NCBI GenBank assembly: GCA_936941205.1
Contig: CAKZJF010000057.1
Coordinates: 1 to 39,819 of the forward strand
Direction of reading: 5' to 3'
DNA from: an uncultured Candidatus Altimarinota bacterium
Lineage (GTDB): Bacteria; Patescibacteriota; Gracilibacteria; BD1-5; UBA2023
Length of the DNA: 39,819 nucleotides
Numbering within the stretch: position 1 is the first letter of the stretch; the number at the start of each line of letters is the position of its first letter. Positions 12,557 through 22,789 of the stretch are shown piece by piece. A model generated the notes under the pieces. The model saw nothing but the letters and a program-made list of their open reading frames with translations. It did not search any database and was not told where the DNA came from. The position numbers and the translations under genes were made by a program.

Positions 12557-13411
12557 TTATGAAAAGAGTTGTATGTCTGAATTTTTTGACTGAAAAATAC
12601 TACCATCATTCCGAATAATCACCCCATCAATATTAACAGTTTCTTCTAATGTAATACAGGCCAAATTCCAAGGCATAACACAGAGTGTTGTAGCATACAT
12701 ATCAACGAGTATTCCTGATTTTCACTCAATATAACTGGCAACTACTTCTGTTGAAGAAAGTCCTGTTTTTGGATTGATCAGATGATGATGATTTCACCAT
12801 TTTCGTTTTGTCCCGGCACTACAGGCAAAATATGTATTCTGTAATATATAGATGCCTATAGCCTCATCCGAAGAGAAGGGACTTTCTAGTCATACTTTCC
12901 ATTCTTTATTTCCATACAGATCTCATCAGAAATTAATAAGAAATCTTTCTATTTGAGAATTTAAAAGCATATTCCTCAAAACACCTATCAGATAGCCCTT
13001 CCCTGCGCCACCGAATTCAAGCTCTATATCACCTTCAAGAATGACTCTATCACCGTCGATTTTAATATCTCTATAATCGTGGTATCCAGAACTTTCTCAA
13101 GAAATAATATCTTTCGTCGGACCATATCCAAGTTCAGAAAGTCTTTTTCAAACAGTAGGATCAAAATACCCTTGTGTATCCTGAGATACTTTCAGCATGA
13201 AATCAAGCATATATTTCCCATCATTATCCAGTATTCAGTTTCGTTTCTTATTCACATTCGCAAGCCAATTATCATCTAAAAACCGTGAAAAAGTGAATTC
13301 AAAATGCTGTAAACGATCCGTAATATTGGAAAAAAGTCTTGTGAGATCCTTTTCTGAATCAATAGATATTATTAAATGTGTCCCTATGATGTTTGAGGTA
13401 TACTGTTGCAT
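12557..13411 (-). CDS. apbE: FAD:protein FMN transferase (ApbE-like)
   Basis: MQQYTSNIIGTHLIISIDSEKDLTRLFSNITDRLQHFEFTFSRFLDDNWLANVN...FDPTVGKRLSELGYG...ELEFGGAGKGYLIG...FLINFGGDLYG...HHHLINPKTGLSSTEV; 285 codons. Confidence 0.9.
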
Positions 13412-13454
13412 ATTTTCCTATCATAGTAAAAAAAAGGATGAAACCAACTCATTA

Positions 13455-13874
13455 TTAGAGAGCTGCTAGAACATCCTGGAAAGCATCCGTTGTAATGGAT
13501 GCTCAACCAATGGCATCCATATGAATATCACTTATTTTCTTCCCTATAATCTCAGTAACTCCTCGATTAAATCTCTCATGATACTGTCTATCATGATGAT
13601 CATATCCACTGGTTGTAGCCGATACTGTTTGAAGTGTTTTATCTCCAGCTATCGTCAAAGAAAACGTAGTAGTAATAGTGCCTGAAGGAGTTCGGTAACT
13701 GATATCTTTTACTATAGATTGTATTTTTATATTTCCAGAGTTCTGAGGAATGGAAGATGATTCATTTCATAATACATTCCCTCAGGAAGTATCCTGATTC
13801 TGAGGAACACATCAACTGAGAATGGAAAGAGAAAAAATTACAAGAAGTGAAATCGAGAAAATATGAGAAGACAT
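13455..13874 (-). CDS. FMN-binding-domain lipoprotein, putative ApbE substrate
   Basis: MSSHIFSISLLVIFSLSILSGCVPQ (lipobox) ... GKKISDIHMDAIGGASITTDAFQDVLAAL*; DxxxGAS resembles the covalent-FMN acceptor motif; 44 bp upstream of apbE. Confidence 0.8.
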
Positions 13875-13975
13875 ACACACAAGATAAAAAAATAGAAACC
13901 TATAATACCTATCAAACTTTAAGTACACTTTAAAAAAGAGTCTCATTTTTCCAAAAAGAACTGATTTGATTCTTA

Positions 13976-14003
13976 TTGACATATCATAGTTTCGTCGTAT
14001 ATT
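13976..14003 (+). promoter_or_regulatory. Sigma70-like promoter
   Basis: TTGACA (13976-13981), 16-bp spacer, TATATT (13998-14003); AGGAGA SD at 14027-14032. Confidence 0.6.
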
Positions 14004-14038
14004 TTACCCTATCGGAAACCAAACTTAGGAGACAAATT

Positions 14039-14416
14039 ATGTCGAGAAAACCTCAGATTCGAACCCGGCGCGGAATCATCCTTGGTGATACCGTTATATC
14101 AAAACAAAAAATTCTCCATGATGCCAATGGAAAACAGGTCTCAATCAATACATGTTACCCTGGAGGCATCACAATTCCGATATTGGGATTGCTCGTTGGA
14201 GGAGTATTTACCATAACTGGCGATAGATGGATTGGAATTGGAATTGCAATATTGAGTTGCATTCTTTGGGTCTATTCACGAAAGAAAATCATGGATGATC
14301 CAGAAAGAATTCAAGGTCCAACGAATATAAGTCGCCAAACAGATTCAGAATCTATACCAAAAGGAGCTATTGCGGAAGTAGGGGTTCCTGGTTGGTATTG
14401 GAAATGAATCACATAA
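14039..14416 (+). CDS. Small two-TM membrane protein, unknown
   Basis: MSRKPQIRTRRGIILGDTVISKQKILHDANGKQVSINTCYPGGITIPILGLLVGGVFTITGDRWIGIGIAILSCILWVYSRKKIM...; TGA at 14405-14407 then TAA at 14414-14416; 15 Gly, all GGN. Confidence 0.7.
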
Positions 14417-14420
14417 CAAA

Positions 14421-14445
14421 AGCGGACCCAATGGGTCTGCTTTTT
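14421..14445 (+). terminator. Intrinsic terminator
   Basis: AGCGGACCC-AAT-GGGTCTGCT followed by TTTTT. Confidence 0.8.
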
Positions 14446-14459
14446 AAATGAAAGAAGCA

Positions 14460-15062
14460 CTAAATAGCTGAAGAAATAACTTCCTGAAGTCGCTTTACTT
14501 CTTCGGTCATAGCAGATTCGTCTAACATATTTGCTCATTCAAGCCATACATCGGTAATCTGAGTAATACCAATAAATCCAAGGAGTCCTTTAATATGTGA
14601 AGTCAATGAATCATATCAAGCAAAGTCCGTTCCAATATATTTTCCACCACGTGAACCAATAACAAATGCCTTTTGGATATTATTTACATGACCATGATAT
14701 CCAGTTGCATCCATAGAAAAAGTATCCCCCGCTTTAATAACGAGATCAAACCATGCTTTCAATGATGCTGGCATACTAAAATTCCACATAGGAGCAGTAA
14801 TAACAACATTATCCACATTTCGTAGTTGATGAATATATGCTTTCTGAAGATTTGCCACTTTTTTATCACTCTCTGACAAATTATCATATTCAGCAAAACC
14901 GTAATTCATAGCAATCACGGGACCAGTAAGGAAAAGTGGTGGCATAGTGGAAAGATCTAAAACCTCAATCTCTCATCCAAATTGCTCTGCAGCATATTTT
15001 CAAAGTCGAGTAGAATGAGATAATTCACCACGAGGAGAAGAGATAACAAGTAACGTTTTCAT
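14460..15062 (-). CDS. azoR: FMN-dependent NADH-azoreductase / flavodoxin-like quinone reductase
   Basis: MKTLLVISSPRGELSHSTRLGKYAAEQF...APMWNFSMPASLKAWFDLVIKAGDTFSM...KAFVIGSRGGKYIGTDFAGYDS...LLGFIGITQI; 201 codons. Confidence 0.9.
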
Positions 15063-15151
15063 AAAAAAAATTGATTTTAATAAATAAGTAGGTATACTTT
15101 ATATACTAAATTATTTAAATCAACTGTTACTACGTTACTAAAAAACAACCT

Positions 15152-15457
15152 ATGGAAAAATGATGTCCCATACTCAATATATTTGGCTTTCTCTCAAAGC
15201 GATGGATGTTACTTATATTAAAAACCATTAAAGACGGTGATTCAACATTTAATGGTATCAAGCGAACACTTTCTGGCATTAGTGCGAAAATTCTTTCGGA
15301 ACGACTCAATGAGCTTCAGGAAGAGGGCTATGTTACCCGAACTATTGTGAGTGAAAAACCAATAAAAATTCAGTATAGTCTCACAAAAAAAGGCATATCC
15401 CTTGGATGATGTCTCTCTATGATGGAACAATGGATTATAGAAAATAATTCAAACTAA
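15152..15457 (+). CDS. HxlR-family winged-helix transcriptional regulator
   Basis: MEKGCPILNIFGFLSKRWMLLILKTIKDGDSTFNGIKRTLSGISAKILSERLNELQEEGYVTRTIVSEKPIKIQYSLTKKGISLGGCLSMMEQWI; divergent from azoR. Confidence 0.9.
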
Positions 15458-16392
15458 AAAACAGAACGAATACGCTCTTGAAATTGAACAAGATTCGGTA
15501 AGAGCGTTGAATCTTCTGTCTCTATGCGATGGAGTGAATGCCCAGATAATTCCGCACTTCATGAACTATCAGTCGGCTCTTTTTCGAAAAATCCTACTCG
15601 TATTTTCCATATACCTCATTCATTGACGTATGCCATAGAAAATCCTGTAGATTCGGTACGGAGCCAATTTTCATGACGTGATAAGAATTCACGTGCATGA
15701 CGATAAATCGACATAAAAAAGAATCTATTCATCGAAGATGCAATATTTTCCTGATCGAAGATAGGAAAATCAAGTGAGTACAGTCCACTTCTCTCTGGGG
15801 CGATATGCATTCTGTCGCCTCGTATAAATTGACACTCTTCTTCAAATTCATCGCGAAGTACAAAGTTACTCTGTCGAATACAAAATCGTTCAACATGGGT
15901 AGTATCTTCATGATTAATCTGAACTTCTTTCGTATCTATATTATTTTCATCTCTCTCATGTTCTGCAAAGAGAGTCACGTGAAAGTGTGGACGACGCACT
16001 GATTGTATTGAACCAGACCCGGGTATCATCGAAGTATTAATCCCTACATTGAGGAGATATTTCCCATTATTTAAACCATCTTTATAATCTTTCTCTACAC
16101 TATGTGCTACATGTCAGGTAACTTCTAGAAAAGCCGTCAATTCTCCTTCTGAAAGATCAAGAAGACTCGATATCGTTTCATTTGCTCATGAATAGATAAC
16201 CATACAATCATTATCAGAATACGGTCATCCTTTCATAGTAACCATAAAATCCCTAAATTCCGTAATTACTGATCACCTCTCGCGAAAAGAATCAAGAATT
16301 GACTTTGGGCCCTTCCCAATAGACATGTTTGGGTCTTGTGGTAAACGGTATATACGATGAATATAGCCTGGTGATCCTTGAGATTGTTTCAT
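15454..16392 (-). CDS. Uncharacterised protein with possible HIT-like HFHV motif
   Basis: 313-codon code-25 ORF MKQSQGSPGYIHRIYRLPQDPNMSIGKGPKSILDSFRERGSVITEFRDFMVTMKGGPYSDNDCMVIYSGANETIS...LNVGINTSMIPGSGSIQSVRRPHFHVTLFAEHE...; family assignment weak. Confidence 0.6.
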
Positions 16393-16480
16393 AAAGAATG
16401 TACAAATATTGGTGGATTATACATCAAAATATATAATGTCAATTCTATTCACTGGGGCAAATGTTGTATACAGTGATTTT

Positions 16481-18418
16481 TTATTCTCAAGAAATTGATT
16501 CTCCATCCAATACATTCTCCTTTCCATCTACGATAATCACTTCTCCAGATTGGACACCAAATATCATAGAAGAAGTTCCAATGCTCGATACAAGTTGAAT
16601 CAAACGAAGATGTGCAACTCATTTTTCAAGCACATAGACCGATGGCTCTCCGTATCGTGTCATAATAGCACGAGAAGGAATAATGCTTCCAGTAAAAGTA
16701 GAAGATACTTTTCTAGGAAGTAATAATTCAACTCGAGTTCCAACGGGTTCAGAAAAATCAGTAAGTTCCATTTCAGCATACGACTTATTCCTTAGCAAAT
16801 CTCGTTCATTTCGTACAAGACGGATTCTTCCTGTATATGAATTTTGTGAGGTCTGCGAATATGTCGTCAAAATCATATCTTTCTCAAGAGAAGAGATGAG
16901 AGGGTCAAAAGAAAAAGAAACGATTTTTCCTTCCAGACTTGAAAATCAAAATACTGGTAATCCTGGGGAAATTACAGAACCCGTATCCATCATTTGTTCA
17001 AGAATAATACCATCAAAAGGAGCCTCAATGATTCCAGAACGAATGGAATTAGTTGAGAGATCTCTTTGCATGTCCAGTTCCGATAGTTTTGAACGAACCT
17101 CAGATAATTTCGATTTTTGTTCAGAGAGGAGTATTTTCTTTGATTGTTCGATTTCCTTTTCTGCAACTTGTGTAAGACGAAGTGCATCTTCTTTCATGCT
17201 GATGGATGAACGAAGCATATCAATATTTTTTTCTATATCACTCTCATTCATTCCTTTTCCAGACGTTGCGAGTTTCACGTCTTCTTCAGCAAGACTTACC
17301 CCATCAACGAGTTGTTGAATCTTTAATCACTTTGTGCTTTGAAAAGAATCAAACATATTAAGACTTCCCTTTACTCATGAACCATTTGACGAAAGAAGCA
17401 CTCATTCTAAACTCGATAAAAGTGTTGTTGTATTCTTTTTATATTCATTGAGCATTTCTTCTGGAAAAAGCGAAGAAGAAACAGAATATTCGAGAACAGA
17501 AGCAAGTTTATGGAGCATTTCTCGTTCACGTATAAGGACGCTTGATGATTTCTCGAGAGCAGATTTTAAAGTTTCATCAGAAATATCTGATTTTCCAGCC
17601 ACATGAGCATAATACCAAGCATAAGTCTCTTCATATGCAGCATTAAATTGTATAAACAAAGCTTCTGCTTCTGTTTTTTCGCTGGATTTTTTCGCAGAAA
17701 GATACGGTTCATACGCATCATTCTTAAACCGGTTCCCATCACTTATACCAAGTATCTCATCAGAGAAATCTCGTGCATTTCGAGCGATAATAAAAGCGTT
17801 AGACATGCTTGAGAGTGCATTTTTTCTGATGGTTTGTTCTTCCGAATCCAATAATTTCTTTGTATTCTCAAGATTATTTTGAGCATAGGATAGATTCGTT
17901 TGAGCTTGGCGAACCTTTCCAGAAGCAGTGAGCGCAGAATTTTTAAAGATACTCAATGAATTTTCGAGTGTTTTCTTTGCAAGATCTAAATCCTTTCAGG
18001 CTAAATCTTGATTGATTTTTACTTTCAAATATTCATTATCCATATTGGATATTCTTTCAGAGTAGAGGGTACTGAGTGCCCCATATACTCCGCTTTCTCC
18101 CGTATTCTGAATAATAGCATTCATGCCTGCAGCAGAAATTAATCCCTCTTCATTCCCTAGGATAGCAAGTACTTGTCATTTCTTTACTCGATCTCATACT
18201 TGCACACGGATTTCATGTATTCGACCTGGGGCTTTAAATGAGAGCTTTGTATTCATCTGTCACTCAACTACTCATAATATTTTATCAGATGAAAGAAGCA
18301 CATCTCCTGATCAAACATGATGAACAACGACTCGTTTTTTCATAACTGGTTGTTCTGAATGACAGGAAACAAGAAATAAAGATGAAAAAAGAAAAAAAGA
18401 AAAAATTCGAAATGACAT
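16481..18418 (-). CDS. RND efflux periplasmic adaptor (MFP/HlyD-type) lipoprotein
   Basis: MSFRIFSFFLFSSLFLVSCHSEQ (lipobox) ...MNTKLSFKAPGRIHEIRVQVGDRVKKGQVLAIL... coiled-coil ...RSGIIEAPFDGIILEQMMDTGSVISPGLPVF...; 646 codons. Confidence 0.88.
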
Positions 18419-18433
18419 AAAAAGAAAGATATA

Positions 18434-18952
18434 TTATACAAAAAAGAGTTCTATAATTTCAGACAGTACCAATTCGAGATCCTTCTGTTCACATTGTTCT
18501 CGACAACATCGCTTTGCAAGTCCATCAATCAGAGAGAAAAAAAGCATATTTCGTACAGTATTCCAATTATATTTTTCAGAATATACTATACATACTTGAT
18601 TCTGGATGGTAGTATTTTTTTCCCGCATCCAAATTTCAATCTCTTGAATCTGACAGTATCATTTCTGAGAAACAATAGAAAATAAATTCTTTTCACGGTA
18701 TGGAAAGGTTATCATTTCTTGAATAGATTCCTGAAGATTATCCATTCCAAGTATTGACTGATACTTCTTTTTATAGGTCTCATACGAATACTCAAGCACG
18801 GCAAGAAACATAGATTCCTTGGAGGGAAAATGATAATAGAGCGACGCCTTTTTCATATCAAGTTTTTTTGCTATAGCATCCATCGAAAGGTCTGAGAAGG
18901 ATTGTTCCCAAAACAAAATTTCAATAGTTCTAAGAAGTTCATTTCGTGTCAT
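18434..18952 (-). CDS. TetR/AcrR-family transcriptional regulator
   Basis: MTRNELLRTIEILFWEQSFSDLSMDAIAKKLDMKKASLYYHFPSKESMFLAVLEYSYETYKK...; 173 codons. Confidence 0.92.
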
Positions 18953-18956
18953 AAAA

Positions 18957-18984
18957 TTGACTCAGTGAAGAAAATAATTATAAG
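18957..18984 (+). promoter_or_regulatory. Sigma70-like promoter of the 19014 transcript
   Basis: TTGACT (18957-18962), 16-bp spacer, TATAAG (18979-18984); GGAGG at 19003-19007 before ATG 19014. Confidence 0.5.
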
Positions 18985-19013
18985 TATGGTCGGACTATTT
19001 TTGGAGGTTCATC

Positions 19014-19271
19014 ATGGTAATGTGTGATTGTTCACAGCAAGAATTGGAATCAAGTGTACGAAAGGAATGCCTCGGTCATCTGACAGAAATCCTTGGAAAA
19101 GGAATTTCAACCAGTACTCTGAATCAGATCCTTCATACGAGTGGAAGTCCGATGGAGATTCTGATACGGCTTTCTGAAGCCCATGCAGGACTCAGGATAC
19201 AATCCGATGAACATCAGATTCCACTTCCATTTCGTCCCGGTGGCACTCAGGATGGTGAAGACCATTTCTGA
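19014..19271 (+). CDS. Small unknown protein (standard-code reading, TGA stop) or structured RNA
   Basis: MVMCDCSQQELESSVRKECLGHLTEILGKGISTSTLNQILHTSGSPMEILIRLSEAHAGLRIQSDEHQIPLPFRPGGTQDGEDHF; SD, promoter, terminator 14 nt after TGA; reading TGA as Gly extends it through the terminator to TAA at 19430. Confidence 0.45.
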   Translation: MVMCDCSQQELESSVRKECLGHLTEILGKGISTSTLNQILHTSGSPMEILIRLSEAHAGLRIQSDEHQIPLPFRPGGTQDGEDHF

Positions 19272-19285
19272 CGCCAAACTCGATC

Positions 19286-19314
19286 CCCAGGAGCTATGCT
19301 TCCTGGGATTTTTT
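19286..19314 (+). terminator. Intrinsic terminator, located inside the 3' end of the RND gene
   Basis: CCCAGGA-GCTATGCT-TCCTGGG-A-TTTTTT; T-run only in + orientation. Confidence 0.75.
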
Positions 19315-22300
19315 ATTTGTATTATCATCAAACACTTCTTCTGCATGTTCTTCTATGTGCTTCAATTGAATCTCTGAAACTCTATGAGTTTGGTATTTTC
19401 GAAGAAATGAATAATAAAAGATGGGGATAAAAATGAGGGTCAGTATAGCTGATGCGGAAAGTCCCCAAACAATAGACCAAGCAAGTCAACTCCATACGGG
19501 ATCACTCGTTATAATCAGTGAACCCGCTACGGCTGCAATCGAGGTAAGCATAACTGGAATAAATCGTTTCTTTGCACCCTCAATCACTGCATATTCCAAT
19601 CCTTTTCCCTCTTCTATAAGTTGATTCATATAATCCAAGAGAATAATAGCATTTCCAACTACTATTCCACCAAGTGCTATCGCCCCAATCATTGCAGTGG
19701 CTGTAAAGTATGTTCCTGAAAGAAGATATAGGAGAGAAAAACCAGGAAAAATACCAAAGAATGAAAGAAGAAATGTTGTCATCACAATTCCTCAAACCAT
19801 GAAACTTCCAAATTGGGCAACAATCAAGAAATAAATACCAAAAAGAGAGAAAATCATTGCCAAACCAAGATCACGAAAGGTATCCATAGTAAGTTCCCAC
19901 TCACCTCCCCATTCAATACGATATTCCTTTGCGTCATGTATTCCTTCAAAATAGAGAGCATAGGGAGTTGCGTGAATTTTCTTATACCCCGTTGACTGTG
20001 TAAAAGTATCATCTCATAAAAGAGAATAGAGATGAAGCACTGGATATACAACTGAATTTTCTCAGAGCTCCCCGTATATATGAAACGTCTTGGTACGTTC
20101 ATCGGTATATATATCACCGTACATCATACCATCTTCAAATTGCGCAATATCAGAAAGAAATATACGTTCTCCTTTCTGATTCAGAAAAGAAATATTTTTC
20201 AACATGTTTATATCTTTACGGTTTTCTTTTGAAAATCAAAGAAGAACATTTGTCCCTTCCAAGAATGGGGTTCCCTGGAGAGTAGAAATAGGAAGTGGGT
20301 GAAAATAAATTCCGAGAGTACCCATAACCTGTTCAAAAGAAAGTCCCGTTTCACGAAGTCTCATATGATTCAATTGGAGTCGTACTTCCCTTTTTCCAGT
20401 AGAAGAAGTATTTACGAGATCAACAATTGATTCTTTTTCTGCAATCGAAACTACCTTGGATTCAATAGCGGTAGCAAACAGAGCTAATTCTTTTTCAGTG
20501 AGATCTTCCTGTCATTTAATTTTCATATGAAAGGTTGCAAGCACTGGGGGTCCAGGAGGATCTTCTAAAAGACGAAGTCGTAAATCTGGATAGTATGCAA
20601 GCAGATAATTCCGAAGAATTGGACGTAATGCAATAATGTATTCCTCTGACTTTAAGGAACGTTCTGTATTCGAAAGAAGATTTACTCGCATAGTGAGCTG
20701 ATATTCTCATACTCGATTGGATCATCCACGAAACAAACTTGCAAAATCTGAAAGGAAATGATCCCCCATAGCACTGCTTGTACTTTTTACAATCTGAAGA
20801 TCTTTTCTGAGAGAACCCGTTTTTCCAAGTAAAAAATCGCTCGTACGCTTTTCAATCTCTCGAACGATTTCAACAGAAGTATCACGAGGAGCATCAATCC
20901 AAATATATACCTGATCTCGATCTGCCTTTGGTAACATTCGTGCCTTAAATATCCCAAGAAGTATTGGCGTTATCATTGTGGCGATAAGTACTCCCCAAAA
21001 TAGTATTTTTAATCGAGTTCTTTTTTGTATGGAGTCCTCATTTTTATTAATGTATTTTGAAAGAAATGATTCGTAGATTTTAATAATTTTTGAATCTCAG
21101 TGAGATTCATGTCCAAGACTCCCATCCTTATGAAAGATGTATGCTAAAAATGGATTAATACTAAAGGCCACAAAAAGTGAAGCAAAAAGTGCTATAGAAG
21201 CAAAGACTGGAATCGGTTTCATATAATCCCCCATCATCCCAGTAACAGCAAACATGGCAACAAACGACATGATGCGAGTAATGGTTGAAAAAACAATACT
21301 CATACCAACCTCACGAACTGAATCAAGAATTGCCTCCATTTTCGTTCGTCAAGTTCGAGGCATCATAGCAAGATGACGAGCATTATTTTCTACCATAACA
21401 ATCGAATCATCTACCAGAATACCAAGCGAAAGAATCAATGCAAAAAGAGTAATACGGTTGATATCAAGTCCAAATACAAGAGCAACCAAAAATACAATTC
21501 CAAGGACCATAGGAATACAAAATGATGCATTGAGTGCATCTCGCATCCCTAGAAAAATTACTAGAATAATAAAAACAATCAGGATACTGACAAATAAATG
21601 AAACATCAATTCACTCGTAGCATGTTCTGCAGTGAGTCATTCATTTTGAATGATATGCATTTCAATATTTTTTGGCATTTTCTTACGAAGTTCTTCAATT
21701 CGTTCAAGAAGTTTTTCAACCGTTATAACACTATTGGTTCCTTTGAGCTTTGCTATACCAAGAAAAACTGCATCCTTTTGTTCTGTCGAATTACTCAATG
21801 TATAGTACGAACGAATATCAATGGGTCCTGATATGATATTTGCAATATCTCTGAGATAAATAGAGGTCTTTTGATCTGATATAATAGGGAAATTCCCTAT
21901 TGACTCAATATCTTGGAGTCCATGATTTATATGAACTGATATTTTACCGTGGGTATCATCCACATCTCCAATAACACCATATGAAAAACTCTTTTGAAGT
22001 TGAGTCGTTACTTGTCAGATATCCAATCCTGCTCACTCAATCTTTCCTTGATCAAGTTCTATGGAAATACTATTCTTATATCCACCAAGTACTTCCATAA
22101 CAGTTACTCATGAAATTTGTTTGAGCGACTCTCTGAGCTCTACAACAGCAGTACGAAGGTATTTACCAGCACGCACCGTATCGAGTTCTCATGAATAGGT
22201 AAAAGCGAGCGAAAGCTGTGGAAGATCCTCTGGATCAATCGATCGAATATTTACATCACTCACTCAAAATGGACGCAAATCATAATTGGAATACATCTTA

Positions 22301-22635
22301 TCATAGAGACGGGTTTTAGCAATCTCCTGATCAATTCCAACCTGAAATGCCACCATAACCGATATGAAGCCATTCGTTGCATAGGAAGCAATCGAGTCAA
22401 TTCCTTGAAGTTCTGCAATTTTATTTTCAAGAGATTTTGCTATATACTGGCTTCATTCCGATGCGTCATACCCAGGCGCTGGAATTTCAATCATAAAAGC
22501 CGGAGCAACGATAGATGGATTATACTGCTTTGGAAGCATGATGTATGCAAGAGCTCCAAACAATGCAATAATTACTATAAAAATAGTTGTTATCTTTTGG
22601 TTTTCAAGAAAAAATGCTGTAAATCGTGCTATCAT
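19294..22635 (-). CDS. RND-family efflux transporter (AcrB/MdtB-like)
   Basis: 1114 codons; MIARFTAFFLENQKITTIFIVIIALFGALAYIMLPKQYNPSIVAPAFMIEIPAPGYDASE...LILSLGILVDDSIVMVENNARHL...ALGGIVVGNAIILLDYMNQLIEEGKGLEYAVIEGAKKRFIPVMLTSIAAVAG. Confidence 0.93.
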
Positions 22636-22657
22636 AATTCTATAAATAATAATTTAC

Positions 22658-22702
22658 CTACCGTTTGGTAGTCTATTATAGAAATATGAGCATATAAGTC
22701 AA
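22658..22702 (-). promoter_or_regulatory. Promoter plus candidate operator upstream of the RND gene
   Basis: On minus strand TTGACT-16 bp-TATAAT-AGA-CTACCAAACGGTAG; inverted repeat CTACC-N4-GGTAG directly after the -10. Confidence 0.6.
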
Positions 22703-22789
22703 GAGAAAAATAAACACATCTCCAGAAACAGTTGTATTTTCTTTTTGAATTCCTTATAATTTTGTGGTTTACTATTTTATATTTACCTT

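Noticed and set aside
16683-17318. Long + strand ORF, 211 aa
   Set aside because: Antisense shadow of the MFP adaptor; Ser/Phe/Ile-rich composition typical of reverse-complement reading
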